Counted from the stretch's first letter, positions 1 through 10,337 are shown. The stretch: DNA of 64,000 bases from Crossaster papposus (GCA_037893245.1 JBAIAA010000667.1:230138-294137); one strand, 5' to 3'. Made by a program: numbers and translations. Notes: a model not told the origin generated them from the sequence alone.

Positions 1-235
1 AAAACTGCTCACTCGACTCTACTAAAATGCACACTGCGACTTTATTCGACCCTATACTGACCCTTATGTCTCAACTCGACTCGAGTGATTTCCCTAAGAC
101 GGCTCGACTGCAGCCGAATCACTTAATACGGTAAGTCGTAATACTCTGGTTAATTATCACAGTTAATGCACTGAGATACATAATACGCACGAGCACCATT
201 TAAAAAACCAAAATTAAATACAAAATTAAACAAAA
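1..235. repeat. Partial spacer at left window edge
   Basis: This is a spacer cut by the window edge; the neighbouring tRNA gene that would lie to its left is outside. Near position 210 it has one A fewer than the usual spacer and an A-for-G change. No gene is visible in it. Confidence 0.9.
232..235 (-). terminator. Pol III T4 terminator (representative, copy 1)
   Basis: Directly after discriminator base A the minus strand has TTTT followed by G. A second TTTT lies ten bases further on, at 222-225. This arrangement recurs after the genes; the backup run is broken left of copy 45. T4 is enough for pol III in animals and plants but usually weak in budding yeast. Confidence 0.8.
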
Positions 236-246
236 TGCGTTGGCCG

Positions 247-257
247 GGAGTTGAACC
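247..257 (-). promoter_or_regulatory. B box of tRNA gene (representative, copy 1)
   Basis: The minus strand reads GGTTCAACTCC, a full match to the eukaryotic B-box pattern GGTTCRANTCC bound by TFIIIC. It spans the T stem and loop. The same site is present in every consensus copy; copies 113, 153 and 155 carry changes inside it. Confidence 0.9.
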
Positions 258-289
258 CGGGTCAATTGCTTGGAAGGCAACTATTCTAA

Positions 290-300
290 CCGCTATACCA
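290..300 (-). promoter_or_regulatory. A box of tRNA gene (representative, copy 1)
   Basis: The minus strand reads TGGTATAGCGG, which fits the pol III A-box pattern TRGYNNARNNG. Copies 6, 29, 31 and 108 are altered within it. Confidence 0.85.
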
Positions 301-307
301 CCAACGC

Positions 308-592
308 TTCGGGAGGGGATACGGAATGCCTAGCACCATATCCAAGCCGGGTGGCAAAAACTGCTCGCTCGACTCTACTAAAATGCACACTGCGACTTTA
401 TTCGACCCTATACTGACCCTTATGTCTCAACTCGACTCGAGTGATTTCCCTAAGACGGCTCGACTGCAGCCGAATCACTTAATACGGTAAGTCGTAATAC
501 TCTGGTTAATTATCACAGTTAATGCACTGAGATACATAATACGCACGAGCACCATTTAAAGAAACCGAAATTAAATACAAAATTAAACAAAA
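308..592. repeat. Representative intergenic spacer
   Basis: The spacer between tRNA genes 1 and 2 is typical of the array. Its right part, downstream of gene 2 on the minus strand, is AT-rich. Its middle is richer in CGAC-type motifs and contains PstI, XhoI and similar palindromes. I see no second tRNA, no 5S-like promoter, no SINE tail and no credible reading frame in it. It may only be satellite filler; its function is unknown. Confidence 0.8.
336..343 (-). promoter_or_regulatory. Weak TATA-like site about 30 bp upstream of tRNA (representative)
   Basis: The minus strand reads GGATATGG, with the ATAT core 31-34 bp upstream of tRNA base 1. TFIIIB often prefers an AT-rich site there. The match is poor, so this is only a possibility. 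It is kept in most units but deleted in the 250-bp units. Confidence 0.2.
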
Positions 593-664
593 TGCGTTGG
601 CCGGGAGTTGAACCCGGGTCAATTGCTTGGAAGGCAACTATTCTAACCGCTATACCACCAACGC
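593..664 (-). tRNA. trnG(ucc): tRNA-Gly (UCC), copy 2
   Basis: Consensus. Spacer to its left carries an A-to-G change in the motif after the upstream poly-A (near 368). Confidence 0.96.
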
Positions 665-949
665 TTCGGGAGGGGATACGGAATGCCTAGCACCATATCC
701 AAGCCGGGTGGCAAAAACTGCTCACTCGACTCTACTAAAATGCACACTGCGACTTTATTCGACCCTATACTGACCCTTATGTCTCAACTCGACTCGAGTG
801 ATTTCCCTAAGACGGCTCGACTGCAGCCGAATCACTTAATACGGTAAGTCGTAATACTCTGGTTAATTATCACAGTTAATGCACTGAGATACATAATACG
901 CACGAGCACCATTTAAAGAAACCAAAATTAAATACAAAATTAAACAAAA

Positions 950-1021
950 TGCGTTGGCCGGGAGTTGAACCCGGGTCAATTGCTTGGAAGGCAACTATTC
1001 TAACCGCTATACCACCAACGC
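950..1021 (-). tRNA. trnG(ucc): tRNA-Gly (UCC), copy 3
   Basis: Consensus. Confidence 0.96.
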
Positions 1022-1306
1022 TTCGGGAGGGGATACGGAATGCCTAGCACCATATCCAAGCCGGGTGGCAAAAACTGCTCACTCGACTCTACTAAAATGC
1101 ACACTGCGACTTTATTCGACCCTATACTGACCCTTATGTCTCAACTCGACTCGAGTGATTTCCCTAAGACGGCTCGACTGCAGCCGAATCACTTAATACG
1201 GTAAGTCGTAATACTCTGGTTAATTATCACAGTTAATGCACTGAGATACATAATACGCACGAGCACCATTTAAAGAAACCGAAATTAAATACAAAATTAA
1301 ACAAAA

Positions 1307-1378
1307 TGCGTTGGCCGGGAGTTGAACCCGGGTCAATTGCTTGGAAGGCAACTATTCTAACCGCTATACCACCAACGC
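1307..1378 (-). tRNA. trnG(ucc): tRNA-Gly (UCC), copy 4
   Basis: Consensus. Confidence 0.96.
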
Positions 1379-1663
1379 TTCGGGAGGGGATACGGAATGC
1401 CTAGCACCATATCCAAGCCGGGTGGCAACAACTGCTCACTCGACTCTACTAAAATGCACACTGCGACTTTATTCGACCCTATACTGACCCTTATGTCTCA
1501 ACTCGACTCGAGTGATTTCCCTAAGACGGCTCGACTGCAGCCGAATCACTTAATACGGTAAGTCGTAATACTCTGGTTAATTATCACAGTTAATGCACTG
1601 AGATACATAATACGCACGAGCACCATTTAAAGAAACCGAATTTAAATACAAAATTAAACAAAA

Positions 1664-1735
1664 TGCGTTGGCCGGGAGTTGAACCCGGGTCAATTGCTTG
1701 GAAGGCAACTATTCTAACCGCTATACCACCAACGC
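1664..1735 (-). tRNA. trnG(ucc): tRNA-Gly (UCC), copy 5
   Basis: Consensus. Left spacer has the common CAACAAC variant instead of CAAAAAC. Confidence 0.96.
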
Positions 1736-2020
1736 TTCGGGAGGGGATACGGAATGCCTAGCACCATATCCAAGCCGGGTGGCAAAAACTTCTCACTCGA
1801 CTCTACTAAAATGCACACTGCGACTTTATTCGACCCTATACTGACCCTTATGTCTCAACTCGACTCGAGTGATTTCCCTAAGACGGCTCGACTGCAGCCG
1901 AATCACTTAATACGGTAAGTCGTAATACTCTGGTTAATTATCACAGTTAATGCACTGAGATACATAATACGCACGAGCACCATTTAAAGAAACCGAAATT
2001 AAATACAAAATTAAACAAAA

Positions 2021-2092
2021 TGCGTTGGCCGGGAGTTGAACCCGGGTCAATTGCTTGGAAGGCAACTATTCTAACTGCTATACCACCAACGC
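2021..2092 (-). tRNA. trnG(ucc): tRNA-Gly (UCC), copy 6, D-loop variant G18A
   Basis: One change at 2076 turns the first G of the conserved D-loop GG (G18) to A. G18 normally stacks and pairs with position 55 of the T loop, so folding may be weakened. The A box is also altered. The same change recurs in copy 108. Confidence 0.9.
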
Positions 2093-2377
2093 TTCGGGAG
2101 GGGATACGGAATGCCTAGCACCATATCCAAGCCGGGTGGCAAAAACTGCTCACTCGACTCTACTAAAATGCACACTGCGACTTTATTTGACCCTATACTG
2201 ACCCTTATGTCTCAACTCGACTCGAGTGATTTCCCTAAGACGGCTCGACTGCAGCCGAATCACTTAATACGGTAAGTCGTAATACTCTGGTTAATTATCA
2301 CAGTTAATGCACTGAGATACATAATACGCACGAGCACCATTTAAAGAAACCGAAATTAAATACAAAATTAAACAAAA

Positions 2378-2449
2378 TGCGTTGGCCGGGAGTTGAACCC
2401 GGGTCAATTGCTTGGAAGGCAACTATTCTAACCGCTATACCACCAACGC
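2378..2449 (-). tRNA. trnG(ucc): tRNA-Gly (UCC), copy 7
   Basis: Consensus. Confidence 0.96.
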
Positions 2450-2734
2450 TTCGGGAGGGGATACGGAATGCCTAGCACCATATCCAAGCCGGGTGGCAAC
2501 AACTGCTCACTCGACTCTACTAAAATGCACACTGCGACTTTATTCGACCCTATACTGACCCTTATGTCTCAACTCGACTCGAGTGATTTCCCTAAGACGG
2601 CTCGGCTGCAGCCGAATCACTTAATACGGTAAGTCGTAATACTCTGGTTAATTATCACAGTTAATGCACTGAGATACATAATACGCACGAGCACCATTTA
2701 AAGAAACCGAAATTAAATACAAAATTAAACAAAA

Positions 2735-2806
2735 TGCGTTGGCCGGGAGTTGAACCCGGGTCAATTGCTTGGAAGGCAACTATTCTAACCGCTATACCAC
2801 CAACGC
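2735..2806 (-). tRNA. trnG(ucc): tRNA-Gly (UCC), copy 8
   Basis: Consensus. Left spacer has CAACAAC and an A-to-G change just before the PstI site. Confidence 0.96.
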
Positions 2807-3091
2807 TTCGGGAGGGGATACGGAATGCCTAGCACCATATCCAAGCCGGGTGGCAACAACTGCTCACTCGACTCTACTAAAATGCACACTGCGACTTTAT
2901 TCGACCCTATACTGACCCTTATGTCTCAACTCGACTCGAGTGATTTCCCTAAGACGGCTCGACTGCAGCCGAATCACTTAATACGGTAAGTCGTAATACT
3001 CTGGTTAATTATCACAGTTAATGCACTGAGATACATAATACGCATGAGCACCATTTAAAGAAACCAAAATTAAATACAAAATTAAACAAAA

Positions 3092-3163
3092 TGCGTTGGC
3101 CGGGAGTTGAACCCGGGTCAATTGCTTGGAAGGCAACTATTCTAACCGCTATACCACCAACGC
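3092..3163 (-). tRNA. trnG(ucc): tRNA-Gly (UCC), copy 9
   Basis: Consensus. Confidence 0.96.
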
Positions 3164-3448
3164 TTCGGGAGGGGATACGGAATGCCTAGCACCATATCCA
3201 AGCCGGGTGGCAAAAACTGCTCACTCGACTCTACTAAAATGCACACTGCGACTTTATTCGACCCTATACTGACACTTATGTCTCAACTCGACTCGAGTGA
3301 TTTCCCTAAGACGGCTCGACTGCAGCCGAATCACTTAATACGGTAAGTCGTAATACTCTGGTTAATTATCACAGTTAATGCACTGAGATACATAATACGC
3401 ACGAGCACCATTTAAAGAAACCGAAATTAAATACAAAATTAAACAAAA

Positions 3449-3520
3449 TGCGTTGGCCGGGAGTTGAACCCGGGTCAATTGCTTGGAAGGCAACTATTCT
3501 AACCGCTATACCACCAACGC
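3449..3520 (-). tRNA. trnG(ucc): tRNA-Gly (UCC), copy 10
   Basis: Consensus. The first 250-bp short unit lies to its right, so its own 5' flank is shortened. Confidence 0.96.
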
Positions 3521-3698
3521 TTCGGGAGGGAATACGGAATGCCTAGCACTAGCACCTAAGACGGCTCGACTGCAGCCGAATCACTTAATACGGTAAGTCG
3601 TAATACTCTGGTTAATTATCACAGTTAATGCACTGAGATACATAATACGCACGAGCACCATTGAAAGAAACCGAAATTAAATACAAAATTAAACAAAA
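3521..3698. repeat. Short spacer (250-bp unit), first of five
   Basis: The spacer lacks 113 bp of the normal middle part and has 6 bp (TAGCAC) repeated at the join, net minus 107. The join reads CTAGCACTAGCACCTAAG. A linked G-to-A (GAGGGAATACGG) lies just before it. The TATA-like site of the gene to the left (copy 10) is removed. Confidence 0.92.
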
Positions 3699-3770
3699 TG
3701 CGTTGGCCGGGAGTTGAACCCGGGTCAATTGCTTGGAAGGCAACTATTCTAACCGCTATACCACCAACGC
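3699..3770 (-). tRNA. trnG(ucc): tRNA-Gly (UCC), copy 11
   Basis: Consensus, 250 bp from copy 10. Confidence 0.96.
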
Positions 3771-4055
3771 TTCGGGAGGGGATACGGAATGCCTAGCACC
3801 ATATCCAAGCCGGGTGGCAAAAACTGCTCACTCGACTCTACTAAAATGCACACTGCGACTTTATTCGACCCTATACTGACCCTTATGTCTCAACTCGACT
3901 CGAGTGATTTCCCTAAGACGGCTCGACTGCAGCCGAATCACTTAATACGGTAAGTCGTAATACTCTGGTTAATTATAACAGTTAATGCACTGAGATACAT
4001 AATACGCACGAGCACCATTTAAAGAAACCGAAATTAAATACAAAATTAAACAAAA

Positions 4056-4127
4056 TGCGTTGGCCGGGAGTTGAACCCGGGTCAATTGCTTGGAAGGCAA
4101 CTATTCTAACCGCTATACCACCAACGC
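4056..4127 (-). tRNA. trnG(ucc): tRNA-Gly (UCC), copy 12
   Basis: Consensus. Left spacer has the TTATAACAG marker. Confidence 0.96.
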
Positions 4128-4412
4128 TTCGGGAGGGGATACGGAATGCCTAGCACCATATCCAAGCCGGGTGGCAAAAACTGCTCACTCGACTCTACTA
4201 AAATGCACACTGCGACTTTATTCGACCCTATACTGACCCATATGTCTCAACTCGACTCGAGTGATTTCCCTAAGACGGCTCGACTGCAGCCGAATCACTT
4301 AATACGGTAAGTCGTAATACTCTGGTTAATTATCACAGTTAATGCACTGAGATACATAATACGCACGAGCACCATTTAAAGAAACCGAAATTAAATACAA
4401 AATTAAACAAAA

Positions 4413-4484
4413 TGCGTTGGCCGGGAGTTGAACCCGGGTCAATTGCTTGGAAGGCAACTATTCTAACCGCTATACCACCAACGC
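4413..4484 (-). tRNA. trnG(ucc): tRNA-Gly (UCC), copy 13
   Basis: Consensus. Confidence 0.96.
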
Positions 4485-4769
4485 TTCGGGAGGGGATACG
4501 GAATGCCTAGCACCATATCCAAGCCGGGTGGCAACAACTGCTCACTCGACTCTACTAAAATGCACACTGCGACTTTATTCGACCCTATACTGACCCTTAT
4601 GTCTCAACTCTACTCGAGTGATTTCCCTAAGACGGCTCGACTGCAGCCGAATCACTTAATACGGTAAGTCGTAATACTCTGGTTAATTATCACAGTTAAT
4701 GCACTGAGATACATAATACGCACGAGCACCATTTAAAGAAACCGAAATTAAATACAAAATTAAACAAAA

Positions 4770-4841
4770 TGCGTTGGCCGGGAGTTGAACCCGGGTCAAT
4801 TGCTTGGAAGGCAACTATTCTAACCGCTATACCACCAACGC
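4770..4841 (-). tRNA. trnG(ucc): tRNA-Gly (UCC), copy 14
   Basis: Consensus. Confidence 0.96.
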
Positions 4842-5126
4842 TTCGGGAGGGGATACGGAATGCCTAGCACCATATCCAAGCCGGGTGGCAAAAACTGCTC
4901 ACTCGACTCTACTAAAATGCACACTGCGACTTTATTCGACCCTATACTGACCCTTATGTCTCAACTCGACTCGAGTGATTTCCCTAAGACGGCTCGACTG
5001 CAGCCGAATCACTTAATACGGTAAGTCGTAATACTCTGGTTAATTATCACAGTTAATGCACTGAGATACATAATACGCACGAGCACCATTTAAAGAAACC
5101 GAAATTAAATACAAAATTAAACAAAA

Positions 5127-5198
5127 TGCGTTGGCCGGGAGTTGAACCCGGGTCAATTGCTTGGAAGGCAACTATTCTAACCGCTATACCACCAACGC
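5127..5198 (-). tRNA. trnG(ucc): tRNA-Gly (UCC), copy 15
   Basis: Consensus. Confidence 0.96.
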
Positions 5199-5483
5199 TT
5201 CGGGAGGGGATACGGAATGCCTAGCACCATATACAAGCCGGGTGGCAAAAACTGCTCACTCGACTCTACTAAAATGCACACTGCAACTTTATTCGACCCT
5301 ATACTGACCCTTATGTCTCAACTCGACTCGAGTGATTTCCCTAAGACGGCTCGACTGCAGCCGAATCACTTAATACGGTAAGTCGTAATACTCTGGTTAA
5401 TTATCACAGTTAATGCACTGAGATACATAATACGCACGAGCACCATTTAAAGAAACCGAAATTAAATACAAAATTAAACAAAA

Positions 5484-5555
5484 TGCGTTGGCCGGGAGTT
5501 GAACCCGGGTCAATTGCTTGGAAGGCAACTATTCTAACCGCTATACCACCAACGC
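5484..5555 (-). tRNA. trnG(ucc): tRNA-Gly (UCC), copy 16
   Basis: Consensus; a short unit lies to its right. Confidence 0.96.
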
Positions 5556-5733
5556 TTCGGGAGGGAATACGGAATGCCTAGCACTAGCACCTAAGACGGC
5601 TCGACTGCAGCCGAATCACTTAATACGGTAAGTCGTAATAATCTGGTTAATTATCACAGTTAATGCACTGAGATACATAATACGCACGAGAACCATTTAA
5701 AGAAACCGAAATTAAATACAAAATTAAACAAAA
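5556..5733. repeat. Short spacer (250-bp unit), second
   Basis: Same join and linked G-to-A as the one at 3.5 kb, plus private changes at 5641 and 5691. Confidence 0.92.
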
Positions 5734-5805
5734 TGCGTTGGCCGGGAGTTGAACCCGGGTCAATTGCTTGGAAGGCAACTATTCTAACCGCTATACCACC
5801 AACGC
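5734..5805 (-). tRNA. trnG(ucc): tRNA-Gly (UCC), copy 17
   Basis: Consensus, 250 bp from copy 16. Confidence 0.96.
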
Positions 5806-6090
5806 TTCGGGAGGGGATACGGAATGCCTAGCACCATATCCAAGCCGGGTGGCAAAAACTGCTCACTCGACTCTACTAAAATGCACACTGCGACTTTATT
5901 CGACCCTATACTGACCCTTATGTCTCAACTCGACTCGAGTGATTTCCCTAAGACGGCTCGACTGCAGCCGAATCACTTAATACGGTAAGTCGTAATACTC
6001 TGGTTAATTATCACAGTTAATGCACTGAGATACATAATACGCACGAGCACCATTTAAAGAAACCGAAATTAAATACAAAATTAAACAAAA

Positions 6091-6162
6091 TGCGTTGGCC
6101 GGGAGTTGAACCCGGGTCAATTGCTTGGAAGGCAACTATTCTAACCGCTATACCACCAACGC
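6091..6162 (-). tRNA. trnG(ucc): tRNA-Gly (UCC), copy 18
   Basis: Consensus. Confidence 0.96.
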
Positions 6163-6447
6163 TTCGGGAGGGGATACGGAATGCCTAGCACCATATCCAA
6201 GCCGGGTGGCAAAAACTGCTCACTCGACTCTACTAAAATGCACACTGCGACTTTATTCGACCCTATACTGACCCTTATGTCTCAACTCGACTCGAGTGAT
6301 TTCCCTAAGACGGCTCGACTGCAGCCGAATCACTTAATACGGTAAGTCGTAATACTCTGGTTAATTATCACAGTTAATGCACTGAGATACATAATACGCA
6401 CGAGCACCATTTAAAGAAACCGAAATTAAATACAAAATTAAACAAAA

Positions 6448-6519
6448 TGCGTTGGCCGGGAGTTGAACCCGGGTCAATTGCTTGGAAGGCAACTATTCTA
6501 ACCGCTATACCACCAACGC
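6448..6519 (-). tRNA. trnG(ucc): tRNA-Gly (UCC), copy 19
   Basis: Consensus; counterpart of copy 10 in the 2,999-bp duplication. Confidence 0.96.
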
Positions 6520-6697
6520 TTCGGGAGGGAATACGGAATGCCTAGCACTAGCACCTAAGACGGCTCGACTGCAGCCGAATCACTTAATACGGTAAGTCGT
6601 AATACTCTGGTTAATTATCACAGTTAATGCACTGAGATACATAATACGCACGAGCACCATTGAAAGAAACCGAAATTAAATACAAAATTAAACAAAA
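6520..6697. repeat. Short spacer (250-bp unit), third
   Basis: Copy of the first short spacer at an offset of 2,999 bp, including its TTGAAAG change. Confidence 0.92.
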
Positions 6698-6769
6698 TGC
6701 GTTGGCCGGGAGTTGAACCCGGGTCAATTGCTTGGAAGGCAACTATTCTAACCGCTATACCACCAACGC
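6698..6769 (-). tRNA. trnG(ucc): tRNA-Gly (UCC), copy 20
   Basis: Consensus, 250 bp from copy 19. Confidence 0.96.
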
Positions 6770-7054
6770 TTCGGGAGGGGATACGGAATGCCTAGCACCA
6801 TATCCAAGCCGGGTGGCAAAAACTGCTCACTCGACTCTACTAAAATGCACACTGCGACTTTATTCGACCCTATACTGACCCTTATGTCTCAACTCGACTC
6901 GAGTGATTTCCCTAAGACGGCTCGACTGCAGCCGAATCACTTAATACGGTAAGTCGTAATACTCTGGTTAATTATAACAGTTAATGCACTGAGATACATA
7001 ATACGCACGAGCACCATTTAAAGAAACCGAAATTAAATACAAAATTAAACAAAA

Positions 7055-7126
7055 TGCGTTGGCCGGGAGTTGAACCCGGGTCAATTGCTTGGAAGGCAAC
7101 TATTCTAACCGCTATACCACCAACGC
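7055..7126 (-). tRNA. trnG(ucc): tRNA-Gly (UCC), copy 21
   Basis: Consensus. TTATAACAG marker in left spacer. Confidence 0.96.
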
Positions 7127-7411
7127 TTCGGGAGGGGATACGGAATGCCTAGCACCATATCCAAGCCGGGTGGCAAAAACTGCTCACTCGACTCTACTAA
7201 AATGCACACTGCGACTTTATTCGACCCTATACTGACCCTTATGTCTCAACTCGACTCGAGTGATTTCCCTAAGACGGCTCGACTGCAGCCGAATCACTTA
7301 ATACGGTAAGTCGTAATACTCTGGTTAATTATCACAGTTAATGCACTGAGATACATAATACGCACGAGCACCATTTAAAGAAACCGAAATTAAATACAAA
7401 ATTAAACAAAA

Positions 7412-7483
7412 TGCGTTGGCCGGGAGTTGAACCCGGGTCAATTGCTTGGAAGGCAACTATTCTAACCGCTATACCACCAACGC
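7412..7483 (-). tRNA. trnG(ucc): tRNA-Gly (UCC), copy 22
   Basis: Consensus. Confidence 0.96.
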
Positions 7484-7768
7484 TTCGGGAGGGGATACGG
7501 AATGCCTAGCACCATATCCAAGCCGGGTGGCAACAACTGCTCACTCGACTCTACTAAAATGCACACTGCGACTTTATTCGACCCTATACTGACCCTTATG
7601 TCTCAACTCGACTCGAGTGATTTCCCTAAGACGGCTCGACTGCAGCCGAATCACTTAATACGGTAAGTCGTAATACTCTGGTTAATTATCACAGTTAATG
7701 CACTGAGATACATAATACGCACGAGCACCATTTAAAGAAACCGAAATTAAATACAAAATTAAACAAAA

Positions 7769-7840
7769 TGCGTTGGCCGGGAGTTGAACCCGGGTCAATT
7801 GCTTGGAAGGCAACTATTCTAACCGCTATACCACCAACGC
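7769..7840 (-). tRNA. trnG(ucc): tRNA-Gly (UCC), copy 23
   Basis: Consensus. Confidence 0.96.
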
Positions 7841-8125
7841 TTCGGGAGGGGATACGGAATGCCTAGCACCATATCCAAGCCGGGTGGCAAAAACTGCTCA
7901 CTCGACTCTACTAAAATGCACACTGCGACTTTATTCGACCCTATACTGACCCTTATGTCTCAACTCGACTCGAGTGATTTCCCTAAGACGGCTCGACTGC
8001 AGCCGAATCACTTAATACGGTAAGTCGTAATACTCTGGTTAATTATCACAGTTAATGCACTGAGATACATAATACGCACGAGCACCATTTAAAGAAACCG
8101 AAATTAAATACAAAATTAAACAAAA

Positions 8126-8197
8126 TGCGTTGGCCGGGAGTTGAACCCGGGTCAATTGCTTGGAAGGCAACTATTCTAACCGCTATACCACCAACGC
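8126..8197 (-). tRNA. trnG(ucc): tRNA-Gly (UCC), copy 24
   Basis: Consensus. Confidence 0.96.
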
Positions 8198-8482
8198 TTC
8201 GGGAGGGGATACGGAATGCCTAGCACCATATACAAGCCGGGTGGCAAAAACTGCTCACTCGACTCTACTAAAATGCACACTGCGACTTTATTCGACCCTA
8301 TACTGACCCTTATGTCTCAACTCGACTCGAGTGATTTCCCTAAGACGGCTCGACTGCAGCCGAATCACTTAATACGGTAAGTCGTAATACTCTGGTTAAT
8401 TATCACAGTTAATGCACTGAGATACATAATACGCACGAGCACCATTTAAAGAAACCGAAATTAAATACAAAATTAAACAAAA

Positions 8483-8554
8483 TGCGTTGGCCGGGAGTTG
8501 AACCCGGGTCAATTGCTTGGAAGGCAACTATTCTAACCGCTATACCACCAACGC
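8483..8554 (-). tRNA. trnG(ucc): tRNA-Gly (UCC), copy 25
   Basis: Consensus; a short unit lies to its right. Confidence 0.96.
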
Positions 8555-8732
8555 TTCGGGAGGGAATACGGAATGCCTAGCACTAGCACCTAAGACGGCT
8601 CGACTGCAGCCGAATCACTTAATACGGTAAGTCGTAATAATCTGGTTAATTATCACAGTTAATGCACTGAGATACATAATACGCACGAGAACCATTTAAA
8701 GAAACCGAAATTAAATACAAAATTAAACAAAA
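8555..8732. repeat. Short spacer (250-bp unit), fourth
   Basis: Copy of the second short spacer at an offset of 2,999 bp, with the same private changes at 8640 and 8690. Confidence 0.92.
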
Positions 8733-8804
8733 TGCGTTGGCCGGGAGTTGAACCCGGGTCAATTGCTTGGAAGGCAACTATTCTAACCGCTATACCACCA
8801 ACGC
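8733..8804 (-). tRNA. trnG(ucc): tRNA-Gly (UCC), copy 26
   Basis: Consensus. The fused unit without a gene starts to its right. Confidence 0.96.
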
Positions 8805-9266
8805 TTCGGGAGGGGATACGGAATGCCTAGCACCATATCCAAGCCGGGTGGCAAAAACTGCTCACTCGACTCTACTAAAATGCACACTGCGACTTTATTC
8901 GACCCTATACTGACCCTTATGTCTCAACTCGACTCGAGTGATTTCCCTAAGACGGCTCGACTGCAGCCGAATCACTTAATACGGTAAGTCGTAATACTCT
9001 GGTTAATTATCATATCCAAGCCGGGTGGCAAAAACTGCTCACTCGACTCTACTAAAATGCACACTGCGACTTTATTCGACCCTATACTGACCCTTATTTC
9101 TCAACTCGACTCGAGTGATTTCCCTAAGACGGCTCGACTGCAGCCGAATCACTTAATACGGTAAGTCGTAATACTCTGGTTAATTATCACAGTTAATGCA
9201 CTGAGATACATAATACGCACGAGCACCATTTAAAGAAACCGAAATTAAATACAAAATTAAACAAAA
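8805..9266. repeat. Fused spacer without a tRNA gene
   Basis: The longest stretch without a gene. A normal spacer runs to about 9012 (TTAATTATCA) and then joins TATCCAAGCC, a point just upstream of a tRNA in the next unit. The missing 180 bp would have held the rest of one spacer and one whole tRNA gene. Only a two-base overlap (CA) is shared at the join, pointing to end joining or slippage and not homologous exchange. No other gene is present. Confidence 0.9.
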
Positions 9267-9338
9267 TGCGTTGGCCGGGAGTTGAACCCGGGTCAATTGC
9301 TTGGAAGGCAACTATTCTAACCGCTATACCACCAACGC
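9267..9338 (-). tRNA. trnG(ucc): tRNA-Gly (UCC), copy 27
   Basis: Consensus; 534 bp from copy 26, the largest gap between genes. Confidence 0.96.
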
Positions 9339-9623
9339 TTCGGGAGGGGATACGGAATGCCTAGCACCATATCCAAGCCGGGTGGCAAAAACTGCTCACT
9401 CGAATCTACTAAAATGCACACTGCGACTTTATTCGACCCTATACTGACCCTTATGTCTCAACTCGACTCGAGTGATTTCCCTAAGACGGCTCGACTGCAG
9501 CCGAATCACTTAATACGGTAAGTCGTAATACTCTGGTTAATTATAACAGTTAATGCACTGAGATACATAATACGCACGAGCACCATTTAAAGAAACCGAA
9601 ATTAAATACAAAATTAAACAAAA

Positions 9624-9695
9624 TGCGTTGGCCGGGAGTTGAACCCGGGTCAATTGCTTGGAAGGCAACTATTCTAACCGCTATACCACCAACGC
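9624..9695 (-). tRNA. trnG(ucc): tRNA-Gly (UCC), copy 28
   Basis: Consensus. Confidence 0.96.
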
Positions 9696-9980
9696 TTCGG
9701 GAGGGGATACGGAATGCCTAGCACCATATCCAAGCCGGGTGGCAACAACTGCTCACTCGACTCTACTAAAATGCACACTGCGACTTTATTCGACCCTATA
9801 CTGACCCTTATGTCTCAACTCGACTCGAGTGATTTCCCTAAGACGGCTCGGCTGCAGCCGAATCACTTAATACGGTAAGTCGTAATACTCTGGTTAATTA
9901 TCACAGTTAATGCACTGAGATACATAATACGCACGAGCACCATTTAAAGAAACCGAAATTAAATACAAAATTAAACAAAA

Positions 9981-10052
9981 TGCGTTGGCCGGGAGTTGAA
10001 CCCGGGTCAATTGCTTGGAAGGCAACTATTCTAACCGGAATACCACCAACGC
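9981..10052 (-). tRNA. trnG(ucc): tRNA-Gly (UCC), copy 29, D-loop AG-to-TC
   Basis: Two adjacent changes at 10038-10039 convert A14 G15 to T14 C15. This removes the near-universal U8-A14 contact, alters the position 15-48 pair and breaks the A box core. This copy is likely weak or dead; the anticodon is unchanged. Confidence 0.85.
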
Positions 10053-10337
10053 TTCGGGAGGGGATACGGAATGCCTAGCACCATATCCAAGCCGGGTGGC
10101 AAAAACTGCTCACTCGACTCTACTAAAATGCACACTGCGACTTTATTCGACCCTATACTGACCCTTATGTCTCAACTCGACTCGAGTGATTTCCCTAAGA
10201 CGGCTCGACTGCAGCCGAATCACTTAATACGGTAAGTCGTAATACTCTGGTTAATTATCACAGTTAATGCACTGAGATACATAATACGCACGAGCACCAT
10301 TTAAAGAAACCGAAATTAAATACAAAATTAAACAAAA

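Larger units (their letters stand above)
236..307 (-). tRNA. trnG(ucc): tRNA-Gly (UCC), copy 1
   Basis: Copy 1, used here as the consensus description. Read on the minus strand it folds as a complete cloverleaf: acceptor GCGTTGG/CCAACGC (7 pairs), D arm GTAT/GAAT with an eight-base loop containing GG, anticodon stem GTTGC/GCAAT, anticodon loop CTTCCAA (anticodon TCC, reads GGA), four-base variable region TGAC, T stem CCGGG/CCCGG, T loop TTCAACT. The base after the acceptor is A (discriminator 73), as in eukaryotic glycine tRNAs. No intron and no encoded CCA. The D stem has a weak G-U and an A12-A23 mismatch, as loosely paired D stems of this isoacceptor often do. The product decodes glycine GGA (and GGG by wobble) in the cytosol. 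Internal A and B boxes and a 3' T run are intact. Confidence 0.97.
3449..6447. repeat. Higher-order repeat block A, 2,999 bp (9 units)
   Basis: Nine units including two short ones. The following block repeats its private markers at an exact offset of 2,999 bp: 3977/6976, 5233/8232, 5641/8640, 5691/8690. I saw differences at 4240, 4611 and 5285. Confidence 0.9.
6448..9011. repeat. Higher-order repeat block B, second copy of the 2,999-bp block
   Basis: Tandem copy of the preceding block, cut short on the right at the fused unit near 9012. Confidence 0.88.

Noticed and set aside
487-518. GTAAGT followed 32 bases later by CACAG in every spacer, like a very short intron
   Set aside because: No coding exon on either side and no sign of a pol II transcript. 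A chance match multiplied by the repeat.
308-592. A second RNA gene (5S rRNA, another tRNA, snRNA) within the spacer
   Set aside because: I looked for A/B box pairs, a 5S internal control region and cloverleaf stems on both strands and found none outside the glycine gene.
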